From Roseibium polysiphoniae (GTDB lineage Bacteria > Pseudomonadota > Alphaproteobacteria > Rhizobiales > Stappiaceae), in NCBI RefSeq assembly GCF_014842925.1, contig NZ_JACYXJ010000005.1:124001-188000 (forward strand): a DNA stretch of 64,000 nt, given 5' to 3'. This document shows, piece after piece, positions 36,705 to 46,125 of this stretch; the first letter of the stretch is position 1, and the number at the start of each line of letters is the position of its first letter. Position numbers and translations under genes: made by a program. A model generated the notes under the pieces. The model worked only from the letters and a program-made list of their open reading frames with translations, was not told the origin of the DNA and did no database searches.

Positions 36705-37151
36705 CTAGGCCGCGTCTTCGATCTTGATGACAATTCGCTTGCCCAGCGCTTTCAGCGTTTCTTCCAAGGCGGGAAGCTTGGTTTTGTGGTTCGGATCAAG
36801 TCGGCGCCGAATTTCCTTATGGTCGACACCAAGTCGACGAGCAAGTTCGCTTTGGTTCATGGACGGATCTGTTTCAGATACGGCATTGAAAGCCTCGATA
36901 AGCGCGATCTTGGCTGCAAAGCGAGCAGGGACAGTCACCGGCACCAGGCTGGAATCTCGTGCCGTCAATGCAGGGGGACTGGCTCCGTCCTCCAACCGCC
37001 CGAGCAGAGCAACAGCCAGCGCATCGGCGGCCATGTCCAAGGCTTCGGCCCGCGTTTGCCCACCCGTTATCGCTTCCGGAACATCCGGAAAGGTAACGAT
37101 AAACCCGCCATCGGGATCGGGGATGAGTTCGGCGTAAAACGTGGTGCTCAT
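36705..37151 (-). CDS. hicB: HicB antitoxin
   Basis: A 148-residue HicB-type antitoxin: N-terminal HicB fold (FYAELIPDPDGGFIVTFPDVPEAITGG, residues 5-31) and a C-terminal helix-turn-helix with MNQSELARRLGVDHKEIRRRLDPNHKTKL. It neutralises HicA and represses the operon. It follows hicA by 21 bp on the same strand, in the usual toxin-first order. Confidence 0.9.
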   Translation of the reverse strand: MSTTFYAELIPDPDGGFIVTFPDVPEAITGGQTRAEALDMAADALAVALLGRLEDGASPPALTARDSSLVPVTVPARFAAKIALIEAFNAVSETDPSMNQSELARRLGVDHKEIRRRLDPNHKTKLPALEETLKALGKRIVIKIEDAA

Positions 37152-37172
37152 TGGCCTTCCATCCGCTTGACC

Positions 37173-37367
37173 TCAATCGAGACCAAGCTGCTTGCGAATG
37201 ATTTTCGCCATCAGTGGCGAGATTTTCTCTGGAACCGTTGTTGTTCTGGGCCCAACAGTCACACGATAGTGGCTGCCTTTGCCCTTCCTTGTGTCGACAA
37301 TGGTTTCGAGTCCGAGTGCAACCGCCTGTTTACGGATATCGCGAAGGAATTGCGTACGAGTTGGCAT
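37173..37367 (-). CDS. hicA: HicA toxin
   Basis: A 64-residue HicA toxin, a double-stranded RNA-binding-fold ribonuclease that cuts mRNA. The active-site region is KGKGSHYRV with His33; the C-terminal IRKQLGL is the usual HicA ending. Small size and position before hicB support it strongly. Confidence 0.9.
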   Translation of the reverse strand: MPTRTQFLRDIRKQAVALGLETIVDTRKGKGSHYRVTVGPRTTTVPEKISPLMAKIIRKQLGLD

Positions 37368-37429
37368 AGCATGAGTCCAGTTTGAGGACGTTGACCGGCA
37401 TCGCCTTTGGATCTCACACTAAGGATTGA

Positions 37430-37439
37430 AGTACGTACT
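37430..37439. promoter_or_regulatory. Palindrome AGTACGTACT, candidate hicAB operator
   Basis: Perfect 10-base palindrome 62 bases before the hicA ATG, flanked by AT-rich DNA (TATATATT) suited to a promoter. HicB has a helix-turn-helix and usually represses its own promoter. Confidence 0.4.
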
Positions 37440-37494
37440 ATATATTGGGCGACATAATTATCTAGGACATTTTTGCCCCAGATGTCAAGTCAAA

Positions 37495-37527
37495 CAAAAA
37501 AGGCCGCCCAATTCGGGCGACCTTTTA
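37495..37527 (-). terminator. Terminator of acnA
   Basis: Read on the minus strand: AAAAGGTCGCCC, loop, GGGCGGCCTTTTTT. It lies 50-80 bases after the acnA stop, with a clean T-run. Confidence 0.85.
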
Positions 37528-37573
37528 TACTTCGTATAGAAATCGAGAGACTCGAAGGCTGTCCTTCGAATCC

Positions 37574-40249
37574 CTAGCTCGTCACAAGGTTCCTGAGCAC
37601 ATAGTGCAGGATGCCGCCTGCCTTGATGTATTCCAACTCGTCCAGCGTATCGACGCGGCAGAGGCACTCGATGGTCTTCGTGGTGCCGTCCTCATAGGTG
37701 ACTTCCACGTCCATCATCTGGCGCGGCTGAATGTCGGCAATGCCCTTGATGGTGACACGTTCCTTGCCGGTGATGCCATGGGACTGCCAGCTTTCACCCT
37801 CCTTGAAGGTCAGCGGCACGACGCCCATGCCGACCAGGTTGGAGCGGTGGATCCGCTCGAACGACTGGGCGATGACAGCGCGCACGCCGAGCAGCTTGGT
37901 ACCCTTCGCGGCCCAGTCGCGCGACGAGCCTGTGCCATATTCCTTGCCGGCGAAGACGACCAGAGGCGTGCCCGCGTCCTGGTATTCCATGCAAGCGTCA
38001 TAGATCCACTTCTTCTCGCCGTCCTTCATGGTGACGCCGCCCTCGACGCCAGGCACCATCTGGTTCTTGATGCGAATGTTGGCAAAGGTGCCGCGCATCA
38101 TGACCTGGTGGTTGCCGCGACGGGCGCCGTAGGAGTTGAAGTCCTTCACAGGCACCTGATGCTCGGCAAGGTAGGTGCCAGCCGGGCTGTCGGCCTTGAT
38201 GTTGCCGGCGGGAGAAATGTGGTCGGTGGTGATCGAATCCAGGAACAGTCCCATGACCGCAGCGCCCTCGATATCCTCGAGCGGTTTCGGCTCCATGGTC
38301 ATGCCTTCGAAATACGGCGGGTTCTGAACATAGGTCGAGGACACCGGCCAGCCATAGGTCATGCCGCCTTCCACCTTGATCGACTGCCAGTGTTCGTCAC
38401 CCTTGAAGACGTCGCCATAGCGCTGACGGAACATTTCTTCGGTGATCGAGCTGCGGATCAGCTCGGTGATCTCAGCCGTCGACGGCCAGACGTCCTTGAG
38501 ATACACCGGATTGCCGTCCTGGTCGGTGCCGATCGCATCCTTGGCGATGTCGACATTGAGGTTGCCGGCGATGGCATAGGCAACAACCAGTGGCGGTGAC
38601 GCCAGATAGTTGGCGCGCACGTCCGGATTGACCCGGCCTTCGAAGTTGCGGTTGCCGGAAAGCACCGAGCAGGCGATCAGATCATTGTCGTTGATCGCCT
38701 TGGAAATCGCCGGATCAAGCGGTCCGGAGTTGCCGATACAGGTGGTGCAGCCATAGCCGGCCAGTGTGAAGCCCAGTGCATCCAGATCGTCCTGAACACC
38801 GGCTTTTTCCAGATAGTCGGTCACGACCTGGGAGCCCGGCGCCAGCGAGGTCTTGACCCATGGCTTCACGGTCAGCCCCTTGGCCAGGGCATTGCGGGCC
38901 AGAAGCCCAGCGCCGATCAGAACCGAAGGGTTGGACGTGTTGGTGCAGGATGTGATCGCCGCGATGACGACGTCGCCATTGCCGAGATCGTGGTCCTTGC
39001 CTTCGACCGCAACCCGCTTGGAAAGCTCAGCCGCTTTCTTGAATTCGGTTTCCATGGTGGTGGCGAAGCCGGTTGCGGCATCGGAAAGATTGATGCGGTC
39101 CTGCGGACGCTTGGGGCCGGAGATCGCCGGAACAACGGTGGAGATGTCGAGTTCCAGCGTGTCGGTGAAGACGGGCTCCTCGCCACCGGTGCGGAACATG
39201 CCCTGGGCCTTGGCGTAGGCTTCCACCAGCGCAACGCGCTCATCTTCACGGCCCGTGGCCTTCAGGTAGCCGATGGTGTCGTTGTCGACCGGGAAGAACC
39301 CGCAGGTCGCGCCATATTCCGGCGCCATGTTGGCGATGGTGGCCTCGTCCTCAAGCGACAGGTGATCGAGACCTTCGCCATAGAATTCCACGAATTTGCC
39401 GACAACACCCTTCTGGCGCAGCATTTCGACAACGCGCAGCACGAGGTCGGTGGCGGTGATGCCGTCGTTCAGTTTGCCGGTCAGCTTGAAACCGATCACT
39501 TCCGGGATCAGCATGGAGATAGGCTGGCCAAGCATCGCGGCTTCCGCCTCGATCCCGCCGACACCCCAGCCCAGAACCGCCAGAGCGTTGACCATGGTCG
39601 TGTGGGAATCCGTCCCGACCAGCGTATCGGGATAGGCAACAGTCTCGCCGTTTTCTTCCTTGGTCCAGACGGTTTGCGCCAGGTATTCCAGGTTCACCTG
39701 GTGACAGATGCCCGTTCCCGGAGGAACAGCGCGGAAGTTGTCGAATGCGGACTGCCCCCAACGGAGAAACTCATAGCGCTCGCCGTTGCGCTCATATTCC
39801 ATCTCGACGTTGCGCTTGAAGGCATCGTGCGTGCCGAAATAGTCGACCATGACCGAATGGTCGATGACCAGATCGACAGGCACCAGCGGATTGACCTTCT
39901 TGGGATCACCCCCGAGCTTCACTGCCGCGTCACGCATGGCGGCCAGATCGACCACGGCGGGAACACCGGTGAAGTCCTGCATCAGCACACGGGCGGGCCG
40001 GTAGGCAATCTCGTGGTTCGACTTGCGCTCGACCAGCCACTGGGCAACCGCGCGAATGTCATCGGCCGTAACGGTTCGGCCGTCTTCGAAACGCAGCAGG
40101 TTTTCCAGAACGACCTTCATGGACGAAGGCAATTTGGAGACGCCTTCCAGACCGTTCTTCTCAGCGTCGGGAATGGAGAAATAGGTGTAGCTCTTGCCAC
40201 CGACGGTCAGTGTCTTTTTTGACTTGAAAGTATCAAGGGACTGGGTCAC
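37574..40249 (-). CDS. acnA: Aconitate hydratase A
   Basis: TCA-cycle enzyme that isomerises citrate and isocitrate; IRP/AcnA family. 891 residues, exactly the usual length. The three [4Fe-4S] ligands are Cys435 (SCTNTSNPS), Cys501 and Cys504 (CTTCIGNSG). The GTG at 40249 is the start: AAGGAGA lies about 9 bases upstream and the protein begins [14 protein letters not shown]; a start at 40291 would add an unrelated tail. Divergent from acnB over a 550-bp gap. Confidence 0.96.
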   Translation of the reverse strand: MTQSLDTFKSKKTLTVGGKSYTYFSIPDAEKNGLEGVSKLPSSMKVVLENLLRFEDGRTVTADDIRAVAQWLVERKSNHEIAYRPARVLMQDFTGVPAVVDLAAMRDAAVKLGGDPKKVNPLVPVDLVIDHSVMVDYFGTHDAFKRNVEMEYERNGERYEFLRWGQSAFDNFRAVPPGTGICHQVNLEYLAQTVWTKEENGETVAYPDTLVGTDSHTTMVNALAVLGWGVGGIEAEAAMLGQPISMLIPEVIGFKLTGKLNDGITATDLVLRVVEMLRQKGVVGKFVEFYGEGLDHLSLEDEATIANMAPEYGATCGFFPVDNDTIGYLKATGREDERVALVEAYAKAQGMFRTGGEEPVFTDTLELDISTVVPAISGPKRPQDRINLSDAATGFATTMETEFKKAAELSKRVAVEGKDHDLGNGDVVIAAITSCTNTSNPSVLIGAGLLARNALAKGLTVKPWVKTSLAPGSQVVTDYLEKAGVQDDLDALGFTLAGYGCTTCIGNSGPLDPAISKAINDNDLIACSVLSGNRNFEGRVNPDVRANYLASPPLVVAYAIAGNLNVDIAKDAIGTDQDGNPVYLKDVWPSTAEITELIRSSITEEMFRQRYGDVFKGDEHWQSIKVEGGMTYGWPVSSTYVQNPPYFEGMTMEPKPLEDIEGAAVMGLFLDSITTDHISPAGNIKADSPAGTYLAEHQVPVKDFNSYGARRGNHQVMMRGTFANIRIKNQMVPGVEGGVTMKDGEKKWIYDACMEYQDAGTPLVVFAGKEYGTGSSRDWAAKGTKLLGVRAVIAQSFERIHRSNLVGMGVVPLTFKEGESWQSHGITGKERVTIKGIADIQPRQMMDVEVTYEDGTTKTIECLCRVDTLDELEYIKAGGILHYVLRNLVTS

Positions 40250-40799
40250 GGCGCGCGTTCTCCTTAAAGGTCCGTGGCGACCTGGCCGCATCCTGCCGGC
40301 CGCCTGTGTAGAAACTTGCGGATTTCCGGGAGGGGAAATCCGTACTGCCCATATGGGCCTTGCTCAACGGACGCCAACAGAGCCTCTCCCCCATTTTTGT
40401 CCCTGCAAACCTTGCGCCGACCCTATACCCAATTTTGGCGCTGATCACCAGACATGACGCTGCGGCCTAGTCGAAATGACGCGCCGCTTTCGCCTGTCAG
40501 GTCGCCGGTCGGAAAAAGCCACCAAGGGATTTGAGCAGCCGAAGGAATTGCTTTCGCTTCCTTGTCAAACTTTCGTGCAAGGACTTGGCTCCAAGCGCCC
40601 CTCTCACGAAAAAACCATCGGCTGCCCTAAACGCAGCGAAGGCTCACCCACGGCTGAATCCCGGGGCTGCAAGGCCTGAAAGATATTGCATACCATTGTA
40701 TACTGAATTATGTAGTGGCCAGCAAGCTTGTCCCGGCTAGCCTTTATTTACTGCGATCCGGTATGCAAGCTACATCGATCACTAGGACGCCGGACCATC
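40250..40799. other. Divergent intergenic region acnA-acnB
   Basis: 550 bp without a supported gene. It holds the acnA Shine-Dalgarno (40258-40265 on the minus strand), a candidate acnB promoter with a GTATAC palindrome (40676-40704), and GC-rich stretches in between with no recognisable coding or RNA signature. Confidence 0.6.
40676..40704 (+). promoter_or_regulatory. Candidate acnB promoter with GTATAC palindrome
   Basis: CTGAAA (40676-40681) and TATACT (40699-40704) are 17 bases apart. The palindromic GTATAC (40698-40703) overlaps the -10 box, and GCATAC/GTATAC occur 10 bases apart; this resembles sites of GntR-family regulators. About 95 bases before the acnB ATG. Confidence 0.4.
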
Positions 40800-43592
40800 A
40801 TGAGCTTGTACGCAGACTATCTCAAAGAAATCGACACTCGAAAAACCCAGGGATTGAGCCCCAAACCCATCGATGATGGCGCTCTCCTTGCCGAAATCGT
40901 CGAGCAGATCAAGGATCTGAAGAACGAACACCGGGAAGATTCCCTGAAGTTCTTCATTTACAACACTTTGCCGGGCACAACGAGTGCAGCTGGCGTCAAG
41001 GCGAAGTTCCTGAAGGAGATCATCCTCGCCGAGATCACTGTGGCGGAAATCACGCCGGCATTTGCCTTCGAGCTTCTGTCCCACATGAAGGGCGGCCCGT
41101 CTGTAGAGGTGCTGATCGATGTGGCACTTGGCAATGACGAAGTGAAAGCGAAGAGCGCAGCCGAAGTTCTGAAGACCCAGGTTTTCCTTTATGACGCGGA
41201 CACCGACCGCCTCAAGAAGGCCTATGAAGACGGCAACGCGATCGCCAAGGACATTTTGGAGAGCTATGCAAACGCCGAGTTCTTCACCAAGCTTCCAGAG
41301 ATGGACGAAGAGATCCAGGTCGTCACCTACATCGCAGCCGAAGGCGATATCTCCACCGACCTTCTGTCCCCGGGTAATCAGGCACACTCACGCGCCGACC
41401 GCGAGCTGCATGGCAAATGCCTGATTTCGGAAAAGGCACAGGAAGAAATCCAGGCGCTGAAACTGCAGCATCCTAAAAAGCGCGTGATGCTGATCGCCGA
41501 AAAAGGCACCATGGGTGTTGGGTCCTCGCGCATGTCAGGCGTGAACAACGTGGCGCTTTGGACCGGCAAGCAGGCCAGCCCCTATGTGCCTTTCGTCAAC
41601 TACGCACCGATTGTCGCTGGCACCAACGGCATCTCCCCGATCTTCCTGACAACCGTTGGCGTGACCGGCGGCATTGGTGTCGATCTGAAGAACTGGGTCA
41701 AGAAGCTCGACGACGAAGGCAAGCCGATCCTCAACAACGACGGCAATCCTGTCCTGGAGCAGAAGTACTCGGTTGAAACGGGCACCGTCCTGACGATCAA
41801 CACCAAGAAGCAGAAGCTCTACAATGAGGCCGGCGACGAAGAGCTGGTCGACATGTCGTCTTCCTTCACTCCGCAGAAGCAGGAGTTCATGAAGGCAGGC
41901 GGATCCTACGCGATTGTCTTCGGCAAGAAGCTGCAGACCCTGGCGGCCGAGACCCTCGGCGTCGAGCCACCGCTCGTCTTCGCACCGCCCAAGGAAATTT
42001 CCCACGAAGGCCAAGGCCTGACAGCGGTTGAAAAGATCTTCAACAAGAACGCTGTCGGTGTGACACCAGGCAAGACCCTGCATGCAGGCTCGGACGTTCG
42101 CGTGAAGGTCAACATCGTCGGGTCGCAGGACACAACCGGTCTGATGACCATGCAGGAACTGGAGGCCATGGCGGCCACAGTCGTTTCGCCGATTGTCGAT
42201 GGCGCCTATCAGTCAGGTTGTCACACGGCCTCTGTTTGGGACCTTAAGGCTCAGGCGAATACGCCGCGCCTGATGAAGTTCATGAACGACTTCGGTCTGG
42301 TCACCGGCCGCGACCCCAAGGGCGCTTATCACGCCATGACCGACGTGATCCACAAGGTGCTGAACGACCTCACCGTCAGCGACTGGGACATCATCATCGG
42401 CGGCGACAGCCACACGCGCATGTCCAAGGGCGTGGCCTTTGGTGCGGACTCCGGCACCGTGGCCCTGGCCCTGGCCACCGGCGAAGCCTCCATGCCGATC
42501 CCGGAATCGGTAAAGGTCACCTTCAAGGGCAAGATGGCCGATCACATGGACTTCCGTGATGTGGTGCACGCCACCCAGGCGCAGATGCTTGAACAGCATG
42601 GCGACAACGTGTTCCAGGGCCGTGTGATCGAAGTCCACATCGGCACGCTGCTTGCCGACCAGGCCTTCACCTTCACCGACTGGACCGCAGAAATGAAGGC
42701 GAAAGCCTCTGTCTGCATCTCCAACGATGAAACCCTGATCGGATCGCTTGAGCTGGCAAAATCACGCATCCAGATCATGATCGACAAGGGCATGGAGCAT
42801 GACAACGGCATGCTCGCCGGGCTGATCGCCAAGGCAGACCAGCGCATCGCCGAAATCAGGTCCGGCGAAAAGCCCGCTCTGACACCCGACGACAACGCGA
42901 AATATTTCGCCGAGGTCGTGGTGGATCTGGACAAGATCGTCGAGCCGATGATTGCCGATCCGGACGTCAACAACATCGATGTGTCCAAGCGTTACACCCA
43001 CGACACCATTCGTCCGATATCCTTCTACGATGCGGAGAAGAAGGTCGACCTGGGCTTCGTCGGCTCCTGCATGGTGCACAAAGGCGACATCAAGATCGTT
43101 GCCCAGATGCTGAAGAACCTCGAAAAGACCCGGGGCAAGGTGGAGTTCAACGCTCCGCTCGTTGTCGCAGCGCCGACCTACAACATCATCGACGAGTTGA
43201 AGGAAGAAGGTGACTGGGAGACGCTGGAAAAATACTCCGGCTTCGAATTCGACGACGACTCCCCCAAGACCGCAGCACGCACGGAGTATGAGAACATTCT
43301 CTACCTCGAGCGTCCCGGCTGTAACCTTTGCATGGGCAACCAGGAAAAGGCCGCCAAGGGCGACACGGTGCTCGCCACCTCAACGCGCCTGTTCCAGGGC
43401 CGTGTCGTGGCTGACAGCGACACCAAGAAGGGCGAATCCCTGCTGGCATCGACTCCGGTGGTCGTGCTGTCTGCGATCCTTGGCCGTACACCCACCGTGG
43501 AAGAGTACAAGGAAGCCGTCGAAGGCATCGACCTCACCAAGTTCGCCCCGCCTCTCCAGGCTCCGGCAGCCTCGCGTTCGATGCACTTCTAA
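40800..43592 (+). CDS. acnB: Bifunctional aconitate hydratase 2 / 2-methylisocitrate dehydratase, long form
   Basis: Second aconitase, of the AcnB family, unrelated in domain order to AcnA. It has 930 residues, about 65 more than E. coli AcnB (865). Cluster ligands: Cys757 (GSCMVHKGD), Cys841 and Cys844 (RPGCNLCMGNQ). It starts MSLYADYLKEIDTRK at ATG 40800; the open frame continues back to 40728 but is not typical. The long form recalls AcnB of Bacteroidota from memory. Besides citrate it may act on 2-methylcitrate. Divergent from acnA. Confidence 0.95.
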   Translation: MSLYADYLKEIDTRKTQGLSPKPIDDGALLAEIVEQIKDLKNEHREDSLKFFIYNTLPGTTSAAGVKAKFLKEIILAEITVAEITPAFAFELLSHMKGGPSVEVLIDVALGNDEVKAKSAAEVLKTQVFLYDADTDRLKKAYEDGNAIAKDILESYANAEFFTKLPEMDEEIQVVTYIAAEGDISTDLLSPGNQAHSRADRELHGKCLISEKAQEEIQALKLQHPKKRVMLIAEKGTMGVGSSRMSGVNNVALWTGKQASPYVPFVNYAPIVAGTNGISPIFLTTVGVTGGIGVDLKNWVKKLDDEGKPILNNDGNPVLEQKYSVETGTVLTINTKKQKLYNEAGDEELVDMSSSFTPQKQEFMKAGGSYAIVFGKKLQTLAAETLGVEPPLVFAPPKEISHEGQGLTAVEKIFNKNAVGVTPGKTLHAGSDVRVKVNIVGSQDTTGLMTMQELEAMAATVVSPIVDGAYQSGCHTASVWDLKAQANTPRLMKFMNDFGLVTGRDPKGAYHAMTDVIHKVLNDLTVSDWDIIIGGDSHTRMSKGVAFGADSGTVALALATGEASMPIPESVKVTFKGKMADHMDFRDVVHATQAQMLEQHGDNVFQGRVIEVHIGTLLADQAFTFTDWTAEMKAKASVCISNDETLIGSLELAKSRIQIMIDKGMEHDNGMLAGLIAKADQRIAEIRSGEKPALTPDDNAKYFAEVVVDLDKIVEPMIADPDVNNIDVSKRYTHDTIRPISFYDAEKKVDLGFVGSCMVHKGDIKIVAQMLKNLEKTRGKVEFNAPLVVAAPTYNIIDELKEEGDWETLEKYSGFEFDDDSPKTAARTEYENILYLERPGCNLCMGNQEKAAKGDTVLATSTRLFQGRVVADSDTKKGESLLASTPVVVLSAILGRTPTVEEYKEAVEGIDLTKFAPPLQAPAASRSMHF

Positions 43593-43617
43593 GAGCTGAT
43601 CAAGCCCTAAAAACACC

Positions 43618-43645
43618 AAAAGGCCGGCTCTTGAAGCCGGCCTTT
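43618..43645 (+). terminator. Terminator of acnB
   Basis: AAAAGGCCGGCT / AGCCGGCCTTTT stem with a short loop, 26 bases after the acnB stop. Confidence 0.9.
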
Positions 43646-43764
43646 TCCGTGGAAGCACATCAAAAACAACAAGGCGCAGATTTGTTCGCGGCTGATCACA
43701 TACTTGCTATTGGGGCGCGCTCCGCTCTAACAAGGCACGAGCCCTTGTCGTTCGGAGACCCGTT

Positions 43765-44427
43765 CTGAAACTCATCGCTGACAATCTGGCCGTGGATCGC
43801 GGCGACCGGCGGGTGTTTGCCGGGCTTTCCTTTTCGCTGGAAAGCGGCAACGCGCTTGTCGTCACCGGCCCAAACGGCGTCGGCAAGTCTTCGCTGCTCA
43901 GAACACTGGCCGGTCTGGTTTCGCTGTCGGAAGGCAGCCTGAATCTGGAAGGCGGGCAGAGCGAACGCAGCGTTGCCGAACACACTCACTATTTCGGCCA
44001 CCAAAGCGCGGTCAAGCCGGCGTTGAGCGTCAAGGAAAACCTTGCCTTCTGGCGCGATTTCACCGCCCCCGCTCATGTCTCCAACTTTGACCCGAAAGAA
44101 TACGGCGCGCAGGACATTCTCGAGGACTTGGGCATCGGCCACACCAGTGAATTGCCAGCGGCCTATCTCTCCGCCGGCCAAACCCGGCGCCTCGCTGTCG
44201 CTCGCCTTTTCGTGTCACCACGCCCGATCTGGCTGCTGGATGAGCCGACATCGGCACTTGACGCCAATTCCGAGGCCCAGCTCATCGATCTGATGAATGA
44301 TCATCTGCGCCGTGGTGGCATGATCGTCACCGCCACGCATACACCGCTTTCCCTGTCGCCTCTCCAGAGCCTTCGCCTGGAGGCCTTGTCCATCGAGGAC
44401 CTGGCTCCTCTGGAGGAGATCGGATGA
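43765..44427 (+). CDS. ccmA: Haem exporter ATP-binding protein CcmA
   Basis: ABC ATPase of cytochrome c maturation System I. 220 residues if started at CTG 43765, giving MKLIADNLAVDRGDRRVF, the conserved CcmA N-terminus, with GGAG 7 bases upstream. No ATG, GTG or TTG lies in frame between the upstream stop at 43693 and GTG 43792, and starting at 43792 would lose the first beta-strand. Walker A GPNGVGKSS, signature SAGQTRR and Walker B WLLDEPTSALD are all present. Its TGA overlaps ccmB. Confidence 0.93.
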   Translation: MKLIADNLAVDRGDRRVFAGLSFSLESGNALVVTGPNGVGKSSLLRTLAGLVSLSEGSLNLEGGQSERSVAEHTHYFGHQSAVKPALSVKENLAFWRDFTAPAHVSNFDPKEYGAQDILEDLGIGHTSELPAAYLSAGQTRRLAVARLFVSPRPIWLLDEPTSALDANSEAQLIDLMNDHLRRGGMIVTATHTPLSLSPLQSLRLEALSIEDLAPLEEIG

Positions 44428-45095
44428 GCAGCTGGGCGCTTTCACTCTTTCAGCGCGAGCTGCGCCTTGCAGTCCGTGTCGGCGGCGGCGCGCTTGTCGG
44501 CGTCCTGTTCTTTCTTGCTGTGGTCACCGTGATCCCCTTTGGCGTTGGTCCGGACCTCAATCTCCTGGCCCGCATCGGCCCTGCCATCTTGTGGATCGGC
44601 GCGCTGCTTGCCACGCTGCTCGGCCTGGACCGCCTGTTTCAGGCAGACCGTGACGACGGCTCACTTGATCTGATCCTCATGGCCGGCCGGCCACTCGAAC
44701 TGGTGGTTCTGATCAAATGCCTGGCCCACTGGATGGCAACGGGCCTGCCATTGGTCGCAGCCGCTCCGGTTCTTGCCATCTTCCTGAATCTGGAACCCAC
44801 TGCCATCGGTGCCGTTACGCTGACACTGGCAGCCGGAACACCTGCACTCACCCTCATCGGGGCAATCGGAGCATCTCTCACGGTCACCCTGCGCCGAGGC
44901 GGGCTCCTGCTGGCTGTCCTTGTGATCCCGCTCACAATCCCGGTCCTGATCTTCGGCGTCAGCGCGGCCGATGCCGCGGTCAATGATCCGGTGCCCTTCA
45001 TGACCCCGTTCTTGATCCTCTGCTCCCTGTCGCTGATTTCGCTCGTGGTCGGTCCTTTCGCCTCGGCGGCGGCTCTGAGGTTTTCGTCAGACTAA
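44424..45095 (+). CDS. ccmB: Haem exporter protein CcmB
   Basis: Membrane subunit of the CcmABCD complex that releases haem-loaded CcmE. 223 residues with six hydrophobic segments; family features are FQADRDDGSLDLILMAGRPLELVVLIK and NDPVPFMTPFLIL. ATG 44424 overlaps the ccmA stop by 4 bases. Confidence 0.94.
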   Translation: MSSWALSLFQRELRLAVRVGGGALVGVLFFLAVVTVIPFGVGPDLNLLARIGPAILWIGALLATLLGLDRLFQADRDDGSLDLILMAGRPLELVVLIKCLAHWMATGLPLVAAAPVLAIFLNLEPTAIGAVTLTLAAGTPALTLIGAIGASLTVTLRRGGLLLAVLVIPLTIPVLIFGVSAADAAVNDPVPFMTPFLILCSLSLISLVVGPFASAAALRFSSD

Positions 45096-45169
45096 GGTTG
45101 GGGTGCGCTGTGACACCTGCGACAGGCCTACCCATTGAAGCTGCAGGCTCTCTAGATTAGAACGTTTCC

Positions 45170-45937
45170 ATGGGTATCTTGGACTTTGCCAATCCGACAC
45201 GCTTCATGAAGCTGACGCAGCTGGTTCTGCCTTGGCTGGTCGGTCTTTGCGCGATCGCTTTTGCAGTCGGCCTCTACATGAGCTTCTTCGTTGCACCCGA
45301 AGACTATCAGCAGGGCGACACCGTGCGGATCATGTACATCCATGTGCCCGCCGCCTGGCTGGCCATGATGTGCTATTCGATCATGGCGATCTCCTCCCTC
45401 GGCACCTTGGTCTGGAAGCATCCGCTGGCAGATGTCTCGGCCAAATGCGCAGCCCCGATCGGCGCCGCCTTCACCTTCATTTCCCTCGTCACAGGCTCCC
45501 TGTGGGGCAAACCCATGTGGGGAACCTATTGGGTCTGGGATGCGCGGCTGACCTCTGTCCTGGTGCTTTTCATCATGTACCTCGGCCTGATGGCCCTGTG
45601 GCGGACGATGGAAGACCCGATCAAGGCCGGCAAGGCCGCAGCGATCCTGACCCTCGTCGGCGCGCTGAACCTGCCGATCATCAAGTTCTCCGTCGATTGG
45701 TGGAACACCCTTCATCAGCCGGCAAGTGTCATGAGAATGGACGGTCCGACGATCCATCCGGACATACTGCTGCCGCTTGCGGTCATGGCGGTCGCCTTCA
45801 CGCTTCTTTTCTTCGTGATCCATCTGATGGCCATGAGAAATGAAATCCTGCGCCGCCGCGTCCGCACACTTCGCCTGCGCGCAGCCTCCGCCGCCCGGCC
45901 CGCCGGCGGGTCAGCAACTCTTCAGCCGGCGGAGTAA
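45170..45937 (+). CDS. ccmC: Haem exporter/handling protein CcmC
   Basis: Six-helix haem-handling protein of System I that loads haem onto CcmE. 255 residues; the tryptophan-rich WWD motif is seen as WGTYWVWDARLTSVL, with conserved His residues in IMYIHVPAAW. A C-terminal tail of about 20 residues is Arg/Ala-rich. 74 bp after ccmB and 5 bp before ccmD. Confidence 0.94.
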   Translation: MGILDFANPTRFMKLTQLVLPWLVGLCAIAFAVGLYMSFFVAPEDYQQGDTVRIMYIHVPAAWLAMMCYSIMAISSLGTLVWKHPLADVSAKCAAPIGAAFTFISLVTGSLWGKPMWGTYWVWDARLTSVLVLFIMYLGLMALWRTMEDPIKAGKAAAILTLVGALNLPIIKFSVDWWNTLHQPASVMRMDGPTIHPDILLPLAVMAVAFTLLFFVIHLMAMRNEILRRRVRTLRLRAASAARPAGGSATLQPAE

Positions 45938-45942
45938 GCCAA

Positions 45943-46125
45943 ATGGATCTTGGGCCTCACGCCGGTTTTATCATCGCATCCTATGCCATCTGCTTTGGCG
46001 TCGTCGCAGGGCTGATCCTGTGGGTGCGACTGGACAAGGCGCGGCTTGACTCGACCTTGAAGGATCTGGAGAGCCAGGGCCTTGCAAAGACCCGCAGAAC
46101 GCCAGAGAAACCGGACAGGCAATGA
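45943..46125 (+). CDS. ccmD: Haem exporter protein CcmD
   Basis: Small single-helix subunit of the CcmABCD complex, 60 residues: MDLGPHAGFIIASYAICFGVVAGLILWVRLD, then a charged cytoplasmic tail. Its ATG is 5 bp after the ccmC stop and its TGA overlaps ccmG by 4 bases. Confidence 0.92.
   Translation: MDLGPHAGFIIASYAICFGVVAGLILWVRLDKARLDSTLKDLESQGLAKTRRTPEKPDRQ

Noticed and set aside
38990..40222. 410-codon open frame on the plus strand opposite acnA
   Set aside because: Mirror of acnA codon usage; no recognisable domain, no Shine-Dalgarno.
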